Below, piece by piece: positions 1-5,484 of a DNA stretch of 5,498 nucleotides. The DNA is from Piscirickettsiaceae bacterium (GTDB taxonomy: Bacteria > Pseudomonadota > Gammaproteobacteria > Nitrosococcales > Methylophagaceae), in the NCBI GenBank assembly GCA_030620285.1, contig JAUXFA010000099.1, forward strand, positions 1 through 5,498, in the 5' to 3' direction. The notes beneath the pieces were generated by a model. That model ran no database searches, was not told the origin of the DNA, and saw only the letters and a list, made by a program, of their open reading frames with translations. Position numbers and translations under genes: made by a program. How positions within the stretch are numbered: the stretch's first letter is position 1; each line of letters begins with the position of its first letter.

Positions 1-338
1 CTTCCTAAGACCGCTTGGCCTCCGACTTTAAAGAAGTTAGAGACACCATCTTCCATAACATCAGGCATTACAGCCGAATAAGCACCCACAACAGGTAAGA
101 ATATATAACGATCGAAACCTGCATTGAACCGATACATGCCCCTGTTAAATCCTTCCCAAGGATCATAAACGTCGATTGCGTAGGTAACATCGTCACGTAC
201 AACAGATTCAACCGTATGCTGTGCAGGAAGTTCACCAGCCTGCTTTTCTGGAATAGCACTACAACCTGACAGCAGTATCAAGCCACCAATGATAGAGGGT
301 AGCAATCTACTGTGTATAAATTGAAATTGAAAATTCAT
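1..338 (-). CDS. mlaA: MlaA/VacJ-family phospholipid-removing outer-membrane lipoprotein (partial, N-terminal part)
   Basis: The first 112 codons are present and the 3' end lies beyond position 1. Residues 1-26 form a lipoprotein signal with lipobox LLSGC. Cys26 is followed by Ser, so Lol sorting to the outer membrane is expected. After a linker of about 30 residues comes the family signature DPWEGFNRGMYRFN (residues 59-72), then a segment ending DGVSNFF that matches the start of the MlaA helical domain. In the known family, MlaA sits as a ring in the outer membrane with porins and removes mislocalised phospholipids from the outer leaflet, passing them to MlaC and MlaFEDB. The ATG at 338-336 is chosen because a strong Shine-Dalgarno lies just upstream and the signal peptide begins there. 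The preceding hydrolase gene ends 13 nt upstream, so the two are probably co-transcribed. The family call is firm; completeness cannot be judged. Confidence 0.95.
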   Translation of the reverse strand, partial: MNFQFQFIHSRLLPSIIGGLILLSGCSAIPEKQAGELPAQHTVESVVRDDVTYAIDVYDPWEGFNRGMYRFNAGFDRYIFLPVVGAYSAVMPDVMEDGVSNFFKVGGQAVLG

Positions 339-345
339 GTGTGCT

Positions 346-353
346 CCCCCCTT
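346..353 (-). promoter_or_regulatory. Shine-Dalgarno of mlaA, overlapping the hydrolase stop codon
   Basis: On the minus strand the sequence reads TAAGGGGGGAGCACACATG. The last two bases of the hydrolase TAA stop begin the purine-rich ribosome binding site, followed by a 7-nt spacer to the mlaA ATG. A run of six G is unusual in this AT-rich context. The arrangement suggests that translation of mlaA is coupled to termination on the hydrolase gene. Confidence 0.75.
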
Positions 354-1623
354 AATTTTTGAAGTAGTTGGTCATATAATTGATATTATCCTTATAGGCT
401 ATATTTCCACAGTGGCCGCCCTTAGGATAGATATGTGCCCGTGACTTAAATACATCACGAAAGAAATTGATTTCTCCAGCAGCCAAGATGACATCATCTT
501 CATTGTGTACCACAGAAATTTTGTCCGTAGAACTAAGATAATTAGAGATACTCCTCAAACTGAGTTGTTCAAGAAGCTGGTCTTTTGTCATGCCTGGATT
601 TTGAGCAAGATGAAATGAGGAAAAGCGCTCATTAAAATAATCAGTAAATTTAACCCGAGCTGATACTTTGAAGTAATCAGTAGTTGACTCTGTCTTTCCC
701 AACTTATGATTTTTTGGCAGTATATAGCCGCCATTAGTCACAATATCTGAAGTAAATATCATGTTCGATGATGAGATCCGAAATGACATGCCAATAGTCG
801 CTGCCACTCTCGACATATTAATATTCTCTTGCTTTTCTTCATAAATTTGATAGAGAAAATCATCATTGAAGTCGACATTTTCAAGCTTAGTGTAAGTTTG
901 AGTAAACTCATCCATCAAATCATTGAAGAAGGCATTGAAATTATCCAATCCTCCTGGAATATTTTCTTCCAACATCTGGTCTAGAATTGAAACAGAATTG
1001 AATAAACTAACAGGCGGATTAATCATTAATACTTTTTTGAAGTTCAATATGCCTTGTTCATCATCTAACTTTGCAATAAAGGCTGCTTGAGCACCACCTA
1101 AGCTGTAACCTGTAATATGGAAGTCAGTCACTTCCACCTTGTTACTAATCTGTTCTTTGATCACCTGCATAACGTGATACAAGTCAGCACTATCTTGAAT
1201 GATATGCCCAGGTACTTGTGTAGTAGATGCTGTAGCAATGAAATTAGCATAAGTTGGTGAAGGTAACGATACAACATGAAATCCAGCTTGGTAGAAAGCT
1301 TTCTCAAGTAATTGCATTTTTGCACTTCGGTGACTCGCACCCGTACCCGCTATTGAAAATATTAACGGCGCTGCATTTTTTTGACTGACTAAGGTGTAAT
1401 TAAGTGACTTATTTGGAATGAAATCCGCCACTTCTCTATCAGGAAAAACTACTAGCTTCATCTCCTCACGCGGAATATTACTCGGTAGCGAAGCGATATA
1501 TTCCTTCGGGGTTCCAATAACAGTTGCCGCGAGTGCATTGTCAATCGGATAGCCATAGTCGTTACTAGCCCAAGAAAGTGTACTAAATAACACTATAATT
1601 AAGCCCATTGAAAATTGTTGCAT
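352..1623 (-). CDS. Exported alpha/beta-hydrolase (putative periplasmic esterase/lipase) encoded next to mlaA
   Basis: The protein has 423 residues. Residues 1-19 look like a Sec signal peptide (MQQFSMGLIIVLFSTLSWA, cleavage before SND) with no lipobox, so a periplasmic or secreted enzyme is expected. A core beginning with FSIAGTG (about 89-95) could supply the oxyanion-hole region. The nucleophile elbow GYSLGG puts the catalytic Ser at 174. The C-terminal NEDD (374-377) and GGHCGN (402-407, His404) fit the acid and base of a Ser-Asp-His triad. An insertion of about 150 residues between nucleophile and acid probably forms a lid/cap domain. The substrate is unknown; a lipid ester is an inference from the neighbour mlaA. 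The open frame extends to a TTG at 1647, but no ribosome binding site precedes it and it would bury the signal peptide, so the ATG at 1623 is preferred. The ribosome binding site at this ATG is itself weak. Fold confidence is high; I do not recognise a named family. Confidence 0.85.
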   Translation of the reverse strand: MQQFSMGLIIVLFSTLSWASNDYGYPIDNALAATVIGTPKEYIASLPSNIPREEMKLVVFPDREVADFIPNKSLNYTLVSQKNAAPLIFSIAGTGASHRSAKMQLLEKAFYQAGFHVVSLPSPTYANFIATASTTQVPGHIIQDSADLYHVMQVIKEQISNKVEVTDFHITGYSLGGAQAAFIAKLDDEQGILNFKKVLMINPPVSLFNSVSILDQMLEENIPGGLDNFNAFFNDLMDEFTQTYTKLENVDFNDDFLYQIYEEKQENINMSRVAATIGMSFRISSSNMIFTSDIVTNGGYILPKNHKLGKTESTTDYFKVSARVKFTDYFNERFSSFHLAQNPGMTKDQLLEQLSLRSISNYLSSTDKISVVHNEDDVILAAGEINFFRDVFKSRAHIYPKGGHCGNIAYKDNINYMTNYFKN

Positions 1624-1732
1624 TTTATATACCACTAGATTTATCAAAAAGGCGACAATCTCAGAAAAATCAAAATAATGATTAATCTAAAATCGTCTGA
1701 TTTACCAAACACCAATACAGTCTGAACAAGCT
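1624..1732 (-). other. Intergenic gap before the hydrolase gene, no clear signal
   Basis: This 109-nt AT-rich gap is the longest in the window. It contains a perfect 8-bp palindrome, GATTAATC, at 1680-1687, and a weak 5-bp AT stem (AAATC-AGAC-GATTT) with no GC-rich terminator stem. I could not place a sigma-70 -35/-10 pair with acceptable spacing. A separate promoter for the hydrolase-mlaA pair is possible here but is not shown by the sequence. Confidence 0.4.
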
Positions 1733-2401
1733 TTATTTTCCAGCATCTAATTGAGCTTTAAAACGTTTAGCATAGAATCGTAAGCTCATTTCTATATCTT
1801 TCCATGATAGCTCACCTTCTTTGCTTTTCGATTCAGGTACTTTAATACCCGTGTCAACTAACACAGCTAACGTTTCACCCGTAATTGAATCTAACACCTC
1901 AGTTTCAATACCAGCATCAACAAGCGACACTCGCTTCAAAGCATTGGTATTCAATGCTCCAACAACCAATGCAACGGGGATATAGCCTAATAAACTTCGT
2001 TTTTTCTTCTTGGTTTTCAATCCTACAATAGCTAAACGAACAACTAAGGTATTAGCTCCGACATTACCTACAACCGTGTATTCTGGCTCTAGCTCATTAA
2101 CCAGAATTTGTGAAAAACTATCTGCCATCGCTTTTAAGGTATCAGGTTCAATCCCTTTATACTCAGAGTCTGGATGGAGCCAAATTTCCACTGGCTCAAT
2201 CAGAATACTGTTATATTTTGCTAAATCTAACTCAGGTTTTATATAGCGATAAGCACCCTTTTTATCTGGAACAGGTGTCAACTCGACCTTAGCATCAATA
2301 AAGGCACTACTTGGCACGTCATCGGCAGACCATGCTATCGAATTACCTAAAAAGGCCAAGCCTGTTATCAAAATAATGCTACTAAGTTGTCGTATATTCA
2401 T
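1733..2401 (-). CDS. DUF3313-like exported protein
   Basis: The protein has 222 residues. The N-terminus (MNIRQLSSIILITGLAFLG...) is a Sec signal peptide, cleaved around residues 23-26. Unlike many DUF3313 relatives it has no lipobox cysteine; indeed no cysteine is visible in the protein. The mature part carries the pattern I associate with DUF3313: YNSILIEPVEIWL (63-75), a helix with DTLKAMADSFSQILVNEL (87-104), a strand TLVVRLAIVGLK (118-129), then a hydrophobic loop and AGIETEVLDSITGETLAVLVD (163-183). A basic stretch KTKKKKR (129-135) precedes the hydrophobic segment SLLGYIPVALVVGAL (136-150), which may contact a membrane. The function of the family is unknown. The ATG start has an AAAGGGT ribosome binding site 6 nt upstream. 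The glycine-zipper gene ends 45 nt upstream, so a common transcript is likely. Confidence 0.75.
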   Translation of the reverse strand: MNIRQLSSIILITGLAFLGNSIAWSADDVPSSAFIDAKVELTPVPDKKGAYRYIKPELDLAKYNSILIEPVEIWLHPDSEYKGIEPDTLKAMADSFSQILVNELEPEYTVVGNVGANTLVVRLAIVGLKTKKKKRSLLGYIPVALVVGALNTNALKRVSLVDAGIETEVLDSITGETLAVLVDTGIKVPESKSKEGELSWKDIEMSLRFYAKRFKAQLDAGK

Positions 2402-2446
2402 AAATCTACCCTTTTTTCATAATCAAAAAATTTAAATCACAGATAA

Positions 2447-2908
2447 TTACTTTACACTGTAACCCTTAGCTTCAAGACAGGCCGCGCGTGCTCGAAAATA
2501 GTCTGCTTGTTGCCCCTGCTGAGCATTGCTAATCTGTTGGTTTTGTTGCTCTTGATCTGACCTACTATCACGTCGACCTTTAAGCCCACCTAAAACTGCG
2601 CCAGCAAGTGCTGCATCACCATGATCACCGCCAGACACCTCCCCGATTATCCAGCCTCGACCCGCACCCCTAAGTGCCCCACGAGCTCCAGAACCAGGTT
2701 GGGCTTGAGATGGTTTTGCAGAAGGAGTTTGTTGTGCTATTGCAGTAGGATCAAATCCCGTCTGCTTTGTTGCCCAATTATGGCAATAATATTCATCCTG
2801 ACCTTGCTGTTCAGCAGATTGTCCATTTTCAGGAAACACATACTGTGCAGCCTGTGCTTGACCTAATAATAAAACACTAAGTCCTAGTGCAGTAGTTCCA
2901 ATCTTCAT
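2447..2908 (-). CDS. Small exported glycine-zipper protein
   Basis: The protein has 153 residues. Residues 1-20 are a Sec signal peptide ending AQA. The mature N-terminus has QDEYYCHNWATKQTGFDP (37-54), a motif I recognise from glycine-zipper-family exported proteins. A Pro/Gln/Ser linker follows, then a glycine-zipper region at about 74-111 (GALRGAGRG, ALAGAVLGGLKG). A Gln-rich stretch (119-134) leads to the C-terminal RAACLEAKGYSVK. Only two cysteines are present, Cys42 and Cys144, one on each side of the zipper, so a periplasmic disulfide bridging the ends is plausible. Glycine-zipper segments pack closely in or on membranes; the cellular role of this family is not established. The ATG at 2908 is preferred over a TTG at 2914 because the ribosome binding site AAAGGGA is 8 nt from the ATG but too close to the TTG. 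The domain call is fairly sure; the function is not. Confidence 0.8.
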   Translation of the reverse strand: MKIGTTALGLSVLLLGQAQAAQYVFPENGQSAEQQGQDEYYCHNWATKQTGFDPTAIAQQTPSAKPSQAQPGSGARGALRGAGRGWIIGEVSGGDHGDAALAGAVLGGLKGRRDSRSDQEQQNQQISNAQQGQQADYFRARAACLEAKGYSVK

Positions 2909-2916
2909 TATCAATA

Positions 2917-2923
2917 TCCCTTT
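2917..2923 (-). promoter_or_regulatory. Shine-Dalgarno deciding the start of the glycine-zipper gene
   Basis: AAAGGGA on the minus strand lies 8 nt before the ATG at 2908. It lies only 2 nt before the in-frame TTG at 2914, which is too close for initiation. It therefore supports the shorter 153-residue product. Confidence 0.65.
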
Positions 2924-2974
2924 CTCTATAGTTGTCCAATCAATAACACCATTTTATTCCTTTTGGATATGAAA

Positions 2975-4531
2975 TTACAGATATTTCTCCATTGGGAATA
3001 CTGAGAGAAATCTTGAATTAAAGCGTCTCCAGAAAGCCGTTTCAGGTTCATGATTGTATTTTATAATCACGCCATCTTTGATACCCGTCCACTGCAAGTC
3101 ACCCTTGTCATCTAAAGTAACTTTCCAACTATTCTCTGGTGAAATATTTTCCTTAATATCACGTGCAATTATGTCTGCTAATTCGGAGCTGTACACTATC
3201 AATGCTAACTCACTGTTGAGGTATATAGATCGTTGATTAAGGTTAAATGAGCCTACAAATACAGCCTTTCTATCAAATACTATTGATTTAGCATGTAAAC
3301 CAAATAAAGTATCGTCGTCGCAGCTATGAGGAGTGGAAATCAAATGCTGACAAGATTGGGCATCAGGTCTGATCTCAAACAGTTCAGCACCATTTTTAAT
3401 CATCTCTTCCCGTCGACGAACATAACCTGAGTGATTGGTTGTTAAATCATTCGATGCGAGTGAGTTTGTTAATGCGCTCACTTTTACGCCTTTATCTGTA
3501 AGCTCTTTCAGTAATGCCACTCCCTCATCACCTGGCACTAGATATGCAGATTCAATCAACAACTCACCAGTAGTCTTTTTAGCCATTTCCCTTAGAACAT
3601 TAGCAACGCGTTTACGCGTGTTGTGGTCATTTTCATCTAGTGCTAAAACCTGATCATATACCAGCTCTGCATGCGCCCAAATCATCTTGTTAAATAAAGA
3701 TTCAAAACTGGGACTGGTAGATGACATCGCAAGATTATCTTGCTGAACTTTATCCTCAACCTCCTTTCTAAAGGCCAATATTTCAGACTTATCAGTGAGC
3801 CCTTTAGCAAGGTTGGTTATTGAAAAAGCACGTTCACTATTCCAGTAGGCATCAAAACTTTTACTCACTTCAGCCACTACAGGACCAATAGTAAGCAGAT
3901 CTCTATCTCGGAAATTCAATTCATGATTCAAATCAAAATATTCATCACCTATATTTCGGCCGCCCACTATTGCTACACTGCCATCGACTATGAAGGATTT
4001 GTTGTGCATTCGTTGATTAAGGCGTCCGAAGTCACCGATAAAGCCTAATAACTTTCTCACCGCCCCTTTTCTTGATGCATTTGGATTATAAATACGTATT
4101 TCTATATTAGGGTGGGCATCCATAAGAAGTAGCAGCGAATCACGTCCAGCCACACTAAAATCATCTAGTAACAAGCGAACATGCACACCTTTATCAGCAG
4201 CAAGTAATACTTGTTGTGCTAATAAGCTGCCAGACTTATCACTATTCCAAATGTAATATTGCAAATCAATTGCTTGTTCTGCTGCATCAAGCAATACAAA
4301 TCGTTTTAGTAAAGCATCCTGTCCTGTGTTCAAGATTAGGAATCCTGACTCTTCAATATGTGATGCAGCAGCTGTGGCAGATATTTGCCCAAGAGACGTA
4401 TGTATCGAATCAGAAAAAGCTATGGAAAATTCACGTTTATTTTCAACTTTAAGCGTGGAACAACCTGTTACCAACGCACAGCAACATATCAATATAATGA
4501 GCGATGATAAATTAAAGTAACTATTACTCAT
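2975..4531 (-). CDS. clsC: Phospholipase D-superfamily lipoprotein, cardiolipin synthase C-like
   Basis: The protein has 518 residues. Residues 1-24 form a lipoprotein signal (lipobox LVTGC, Cys24, then Ser, so outer-membrane sorting is expected). Two full HKD motifs are present: HNKSFIVD (His176, Lys178, Asp183) followed by GGRNIGDEYF, and HAKSIVFD (His413, Lys415, Asp420) followed by VGSFNLNQRS. DLQYYIW, VRLLLDD, GRLNQRMHNKS, TIGPVV and the C-terminal FWRRFNSRF...FPMEKYL resemble E. coli ClsC (YmdC). ClsC makes cardiolipin from phosphatidylglycerol plus phosphatidylethanolamine. A phospholipase D or other transphosphatidylase activity is the main alternative. A short insert before the second HKD holds two cysteines (394 and 404) that could form a disulfide in the periplasm. 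The ATG at 4531 is chosen because it directly begins the signal peptide. The open frame reaches an ATG at 4585, which would add 18 polar residues in front of the signal. The symbol reflects similarity, not proven orthology. Confidence 0.9.
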   Translation of the reverse strand: MSNSYFNLSSLIILICCCALVTGCSTLKVENKREFSIAFSDSIHTSLGQISATAAASHIEESGFLILNTGQDALLKRFVLLDAAEQAIDLQYYIWNSDKSGSLLAQQVLLAADKGVHVRLLLDDFSVAGRDSLLLLMDAHPNIEIRIYNPNASRKGAVRKLLGFIGDFGRLNQRMHNKSFIVDGSVAIVGGRNIGDEYFDLNHELNFRDRDLLTIGPVVAEVSKSFDAYWNSERAFSITNLAKGLTDKSEILAFRKEVEDKVQQDNLAMSSTSPSFESLFNKMIWAHAELVYDQVLALDENDHNTRKRVANVLREMAKKTTGELLIESAYLVPGDEGVALLKELTDKGVKVSALTNSLASNDLTTNHSGYVRRREEMIKNGAELFEIRPDAQSCQHLISTPHSCDDDTLFGLHAKSIVFDRKAVFVGSFNLNQRSIYLNSELALIVYSSELADIIARDIKENISPENSWKVTLDDKGDLQWTGIKDGVIIKYNHEPETAFWRRFNSRFLSVFPMEKYL

Positions 4532-4607
4532 TGTCGCTTCTCTCTTCACAAGATTCGACTGAATTTCTTTGTAGGTTATTGTCATCTTTACTTATCATTT
4601 TTTGCAT
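4524..4607 (-). CDS. Possible 27-codon upstream ORF overlapping the clsC-like start
   Basis: An ATG at 4607-4605, 18 nt after the stop of the preceding gene, opens a 27-residue frame (MQKMISKDDNNLQRNSVESC..., ending SDNE). Its TAA overlaps the start of the clsC-like gene in the arrangement ATGAGTAA. It is in a different frame from the lipoprotein and encodes a polar peptide with no recognisable domain. The ribosome binding site before it is weak. If translated, it could couple ribosomes onto the clsC-like start. A short open frame of this size can arise by chance, so confidence is low. Confidence 0.2.
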   Translation of the reverse strand: MQKMISKDDNNLQRNSVESCEERSDNE

Positions 4608-4625
4608 GCCTAATTATTAACGGCA

Positions 4626-5084
4626 CTAAACAAGAACACTTATATGTGGGCTATTTGACTCATTCTGTGCTACAGCTTCAAAAGCATTTATTAAATCCAT
4701 TCTTCGAGAATATTTTAAACTTGTCTGATAAACCTCAAGGGGCTCTATTTCTGAACTGCTGCTCGTATCATCATCAGATGCCGCATTCATATATGTATCC
4801 ACCATATTCTTTTTATGCTGTAGTTCAGTCATATGAACAGCAGCCTGACGAGCCGTCTCCCTTCTACTTTCAATATCTGAATTAAGCTTTTCATAATCAA
4901 TGGTGGTTTCTTGAGCTTGTTCTGGTTCTTGTACCGCTTCTAAAGGCACGGTACCTTCAGTTGGCTCTTGTGGTGTTGACACTTCATTTTCGTTAGCGCT
5001 AACTCTCTGGTCAAGTATTGACCTGAAATCTTGCGTCGACTTGGTAAGCTCAGCTGAAAGAGTATGTGTAGTTGCTGTAATCAT
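4626..5084 (-). CDS. Unrecognised acidic protein, partly coiled-coil, partner gene of the CNBD protein
   Basis: I do not recognise this 152-residue protein. It has no signal peptide, no transmembrane segment and no cysteine, so it is probably cytoplasmic. Residues 1-30 are likely helical (SAELTKSTQDFRSILDQRV). Residues 31-62 are a low-complexity Glu/Gln/Pro/Thr linker. Residues 63-100 form a charged helix or coiled coil (YEKLNSDIESRRETARQAA, then MTELQHKKNMVDTYM). Residues 102-115 are a flexible Asp/Ser-rich stretch, and 116-140 form another helix (LEVYQTSLKYSRRMDLINAF). This helix-linker-helix layout suggests a protein-interaction role. The start is firm: a perfect AGGAGGT lies 7 nt before the ATG and overlaps the stop of the CNBD gene, so the two proteins are likely made together and may act together. 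The ending (HISVLV, then TAG) shows no truncation. Confidence 0.75.
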   Translation of the reverse strand: MITATTHTLSAELTKSTQDFRSILDQRVSANENEVSTPQEPTEGTVPLEAVQEPEQAQETTIDYEKLNSDIESRRETARQAAVHMTELQHKKNMVDTYMNAASDDDTSSSSEIEPLEVYQTSLKYSRRMDLINAFEAVAQNESNSPHISVLV

Positions 5085-5091
5085 AGCTAAT

Positions 5092-5098
5092 ACCTCCT
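5092..5098 (-). promoter_or_regulatory. Consensus Shine-Dalgarno overlapping the CNBD stop codon
   Basis: AGGAGGT on the minus strand begins inside the TAG stop of the CNBD gene and lies 7 nt before the ATG at 5084. It is the strongest ribosome binding site in the window. This predicts high and coupled translation of the unknown 152-residue protein. Confidence 0.85.
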
Positions 5099-5471
5099 AG
5101 TCTTTGGAAAGCTCTTCTACCACGACAAGAACACGACTAATGAATGATGTAAACCATGCCTTAAGCAAAGGAGGGCATGCTTCCAATTCTTGCTTTATAT
5201 CTGCAATAGGGATTACAGCAGCCCTTACAGGCTCAAGCGCTATTGCACGTCCTTGATATGCCAAGTTATCTCTATCAACTTTATTCGTGACAGCAACAGC
5301 AGCATCACCAACAAACTGATTCGCTTCTATTTTTAATGTCAGATTTTTATTAGCCAAACTTAACTGAAGTTCGACTGAGCCTTCCATAATAAAATATGCG
5401 TCTGTGGATGGATTTTCTGTATCAAATAACACATCACCCTGTTGAAAAAAAACATCATCGGTATTAGTCAT
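5097..5471 (-). CDS. Stand-alone cyclic-nucleotide-binding-domain protein (no DNA-binding domain)
   Basis: The 124 residues are essentially one CRP-type cNMP-binding beta-roll: FFQQGDVLFDTENPSTDAYFIMEGSVELQLS (8-38), the turn FVGDAAV (53-59), then GRAIALEPVRAAVIPIADI (74-92) and C-terminal helices to residue 124. In CRP the phosphate-binding cassette has Gly-Glu followed about ten residues later by Arg. Here the acid is Asp56 and the best matching Arg is Arg75, with a loop longer by about nine residues. Ligand binding may therefore be altered or lost. There is no helix-turn-helix, signal peptide or catalytic domain, so the protein probably regulates a partner, the best candidate being the co-encoded 152-residue protein. 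The ATG at 5471 is chosen over an in-frame GTG at 5480 because the GTG lies inside the Shine-Dalgarno AGAGGTGG. The domain call is good; the ligand and role are unknown. Confidence 0.8.
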   Translation of the reverse strand: MTNTDDVFFQQGDVLFDTENPSTDAYFIMEGSVELQLSLANKNLTLKIEANQFVGDAAVAVTNKVDRDNLAYQGRAIALEPVRAAVIPIADIKQELEACPPLLKAWFTSFISRVLVVVEELSKD

Positions 5472-5476
5472 CTGGT

Positions 5477-5484
5477 CCACCTCT
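5477..5484 (-). promoter_or_regulatory. Shine-Dalgarno deciding the start of the CNBD gene
   Basis: AGAGGTGG on the minus strand has its GAGGT core 7 nt from the ATG at 5471. The in-frame GTG at 5480-5478 is part of this site, so it cannot be the initiator. This supports the 124-residue product. Confidence 0.65.

Noticed and set aside
68..259. 63-residue minus-strand open frame
   Set aside because: It lies in another frame within the mlaA coding region, whose MlaA motif and lipobox are in the true frame.
1680..1732. Possible rho-independent terminator after the DUF3313 gene
   Set aside because: Only a 5-bp AT stem (AAATC-AGAC-GATTT) is present, without a GC-rich stem or a proper T run.
2010..2866. 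Plus-strand open frames of 60-81 residues opposite the DUF3313 and glycine-zipper genes
   Set aside because: They are antisense to clear protein genes, have no recognisable domain and no good ribosome binding site; they are shadows.
3054..3653. Plus-strand open frames of 60-72 residues opposite the clsC-like gene
   Set aside because: The minus strand carries the complete second HKD motif here; these frames have no domain support.
3229..4022. A 12-base repeat (cgttgattaagg) at about 3229 and 4013
   Set aside because: Both copies encode LNQR next to the two HKD motifs of the same protein; this reflects the internal duplication of the family, not a mobile or regulatory repeat.
4596..4628. Possible hairpin TGCC...GGCA after the 152-residue gene
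   Set aside because: The stem is 4 bp with an 11-nt loop and no following T run on the transcribed strand; too weak for a terminator.
4216..4885. Plus-strand open frames of 64-79 residues opposite the clsC-like N-terminus and the 152-residue gene
   Set aside because: They are antisense to frames with clear signal-peptide or Shine-Dalgarno support and show no domain.
4626..5084. Resemblance of the C-terminal helix of the unknown protein to secretion-needle or flagellar axial proteins
   Set aside because: The similarity is limited to a generic YQ-containing amphipathic helix, and no secretion or flagellar gene is nearby.
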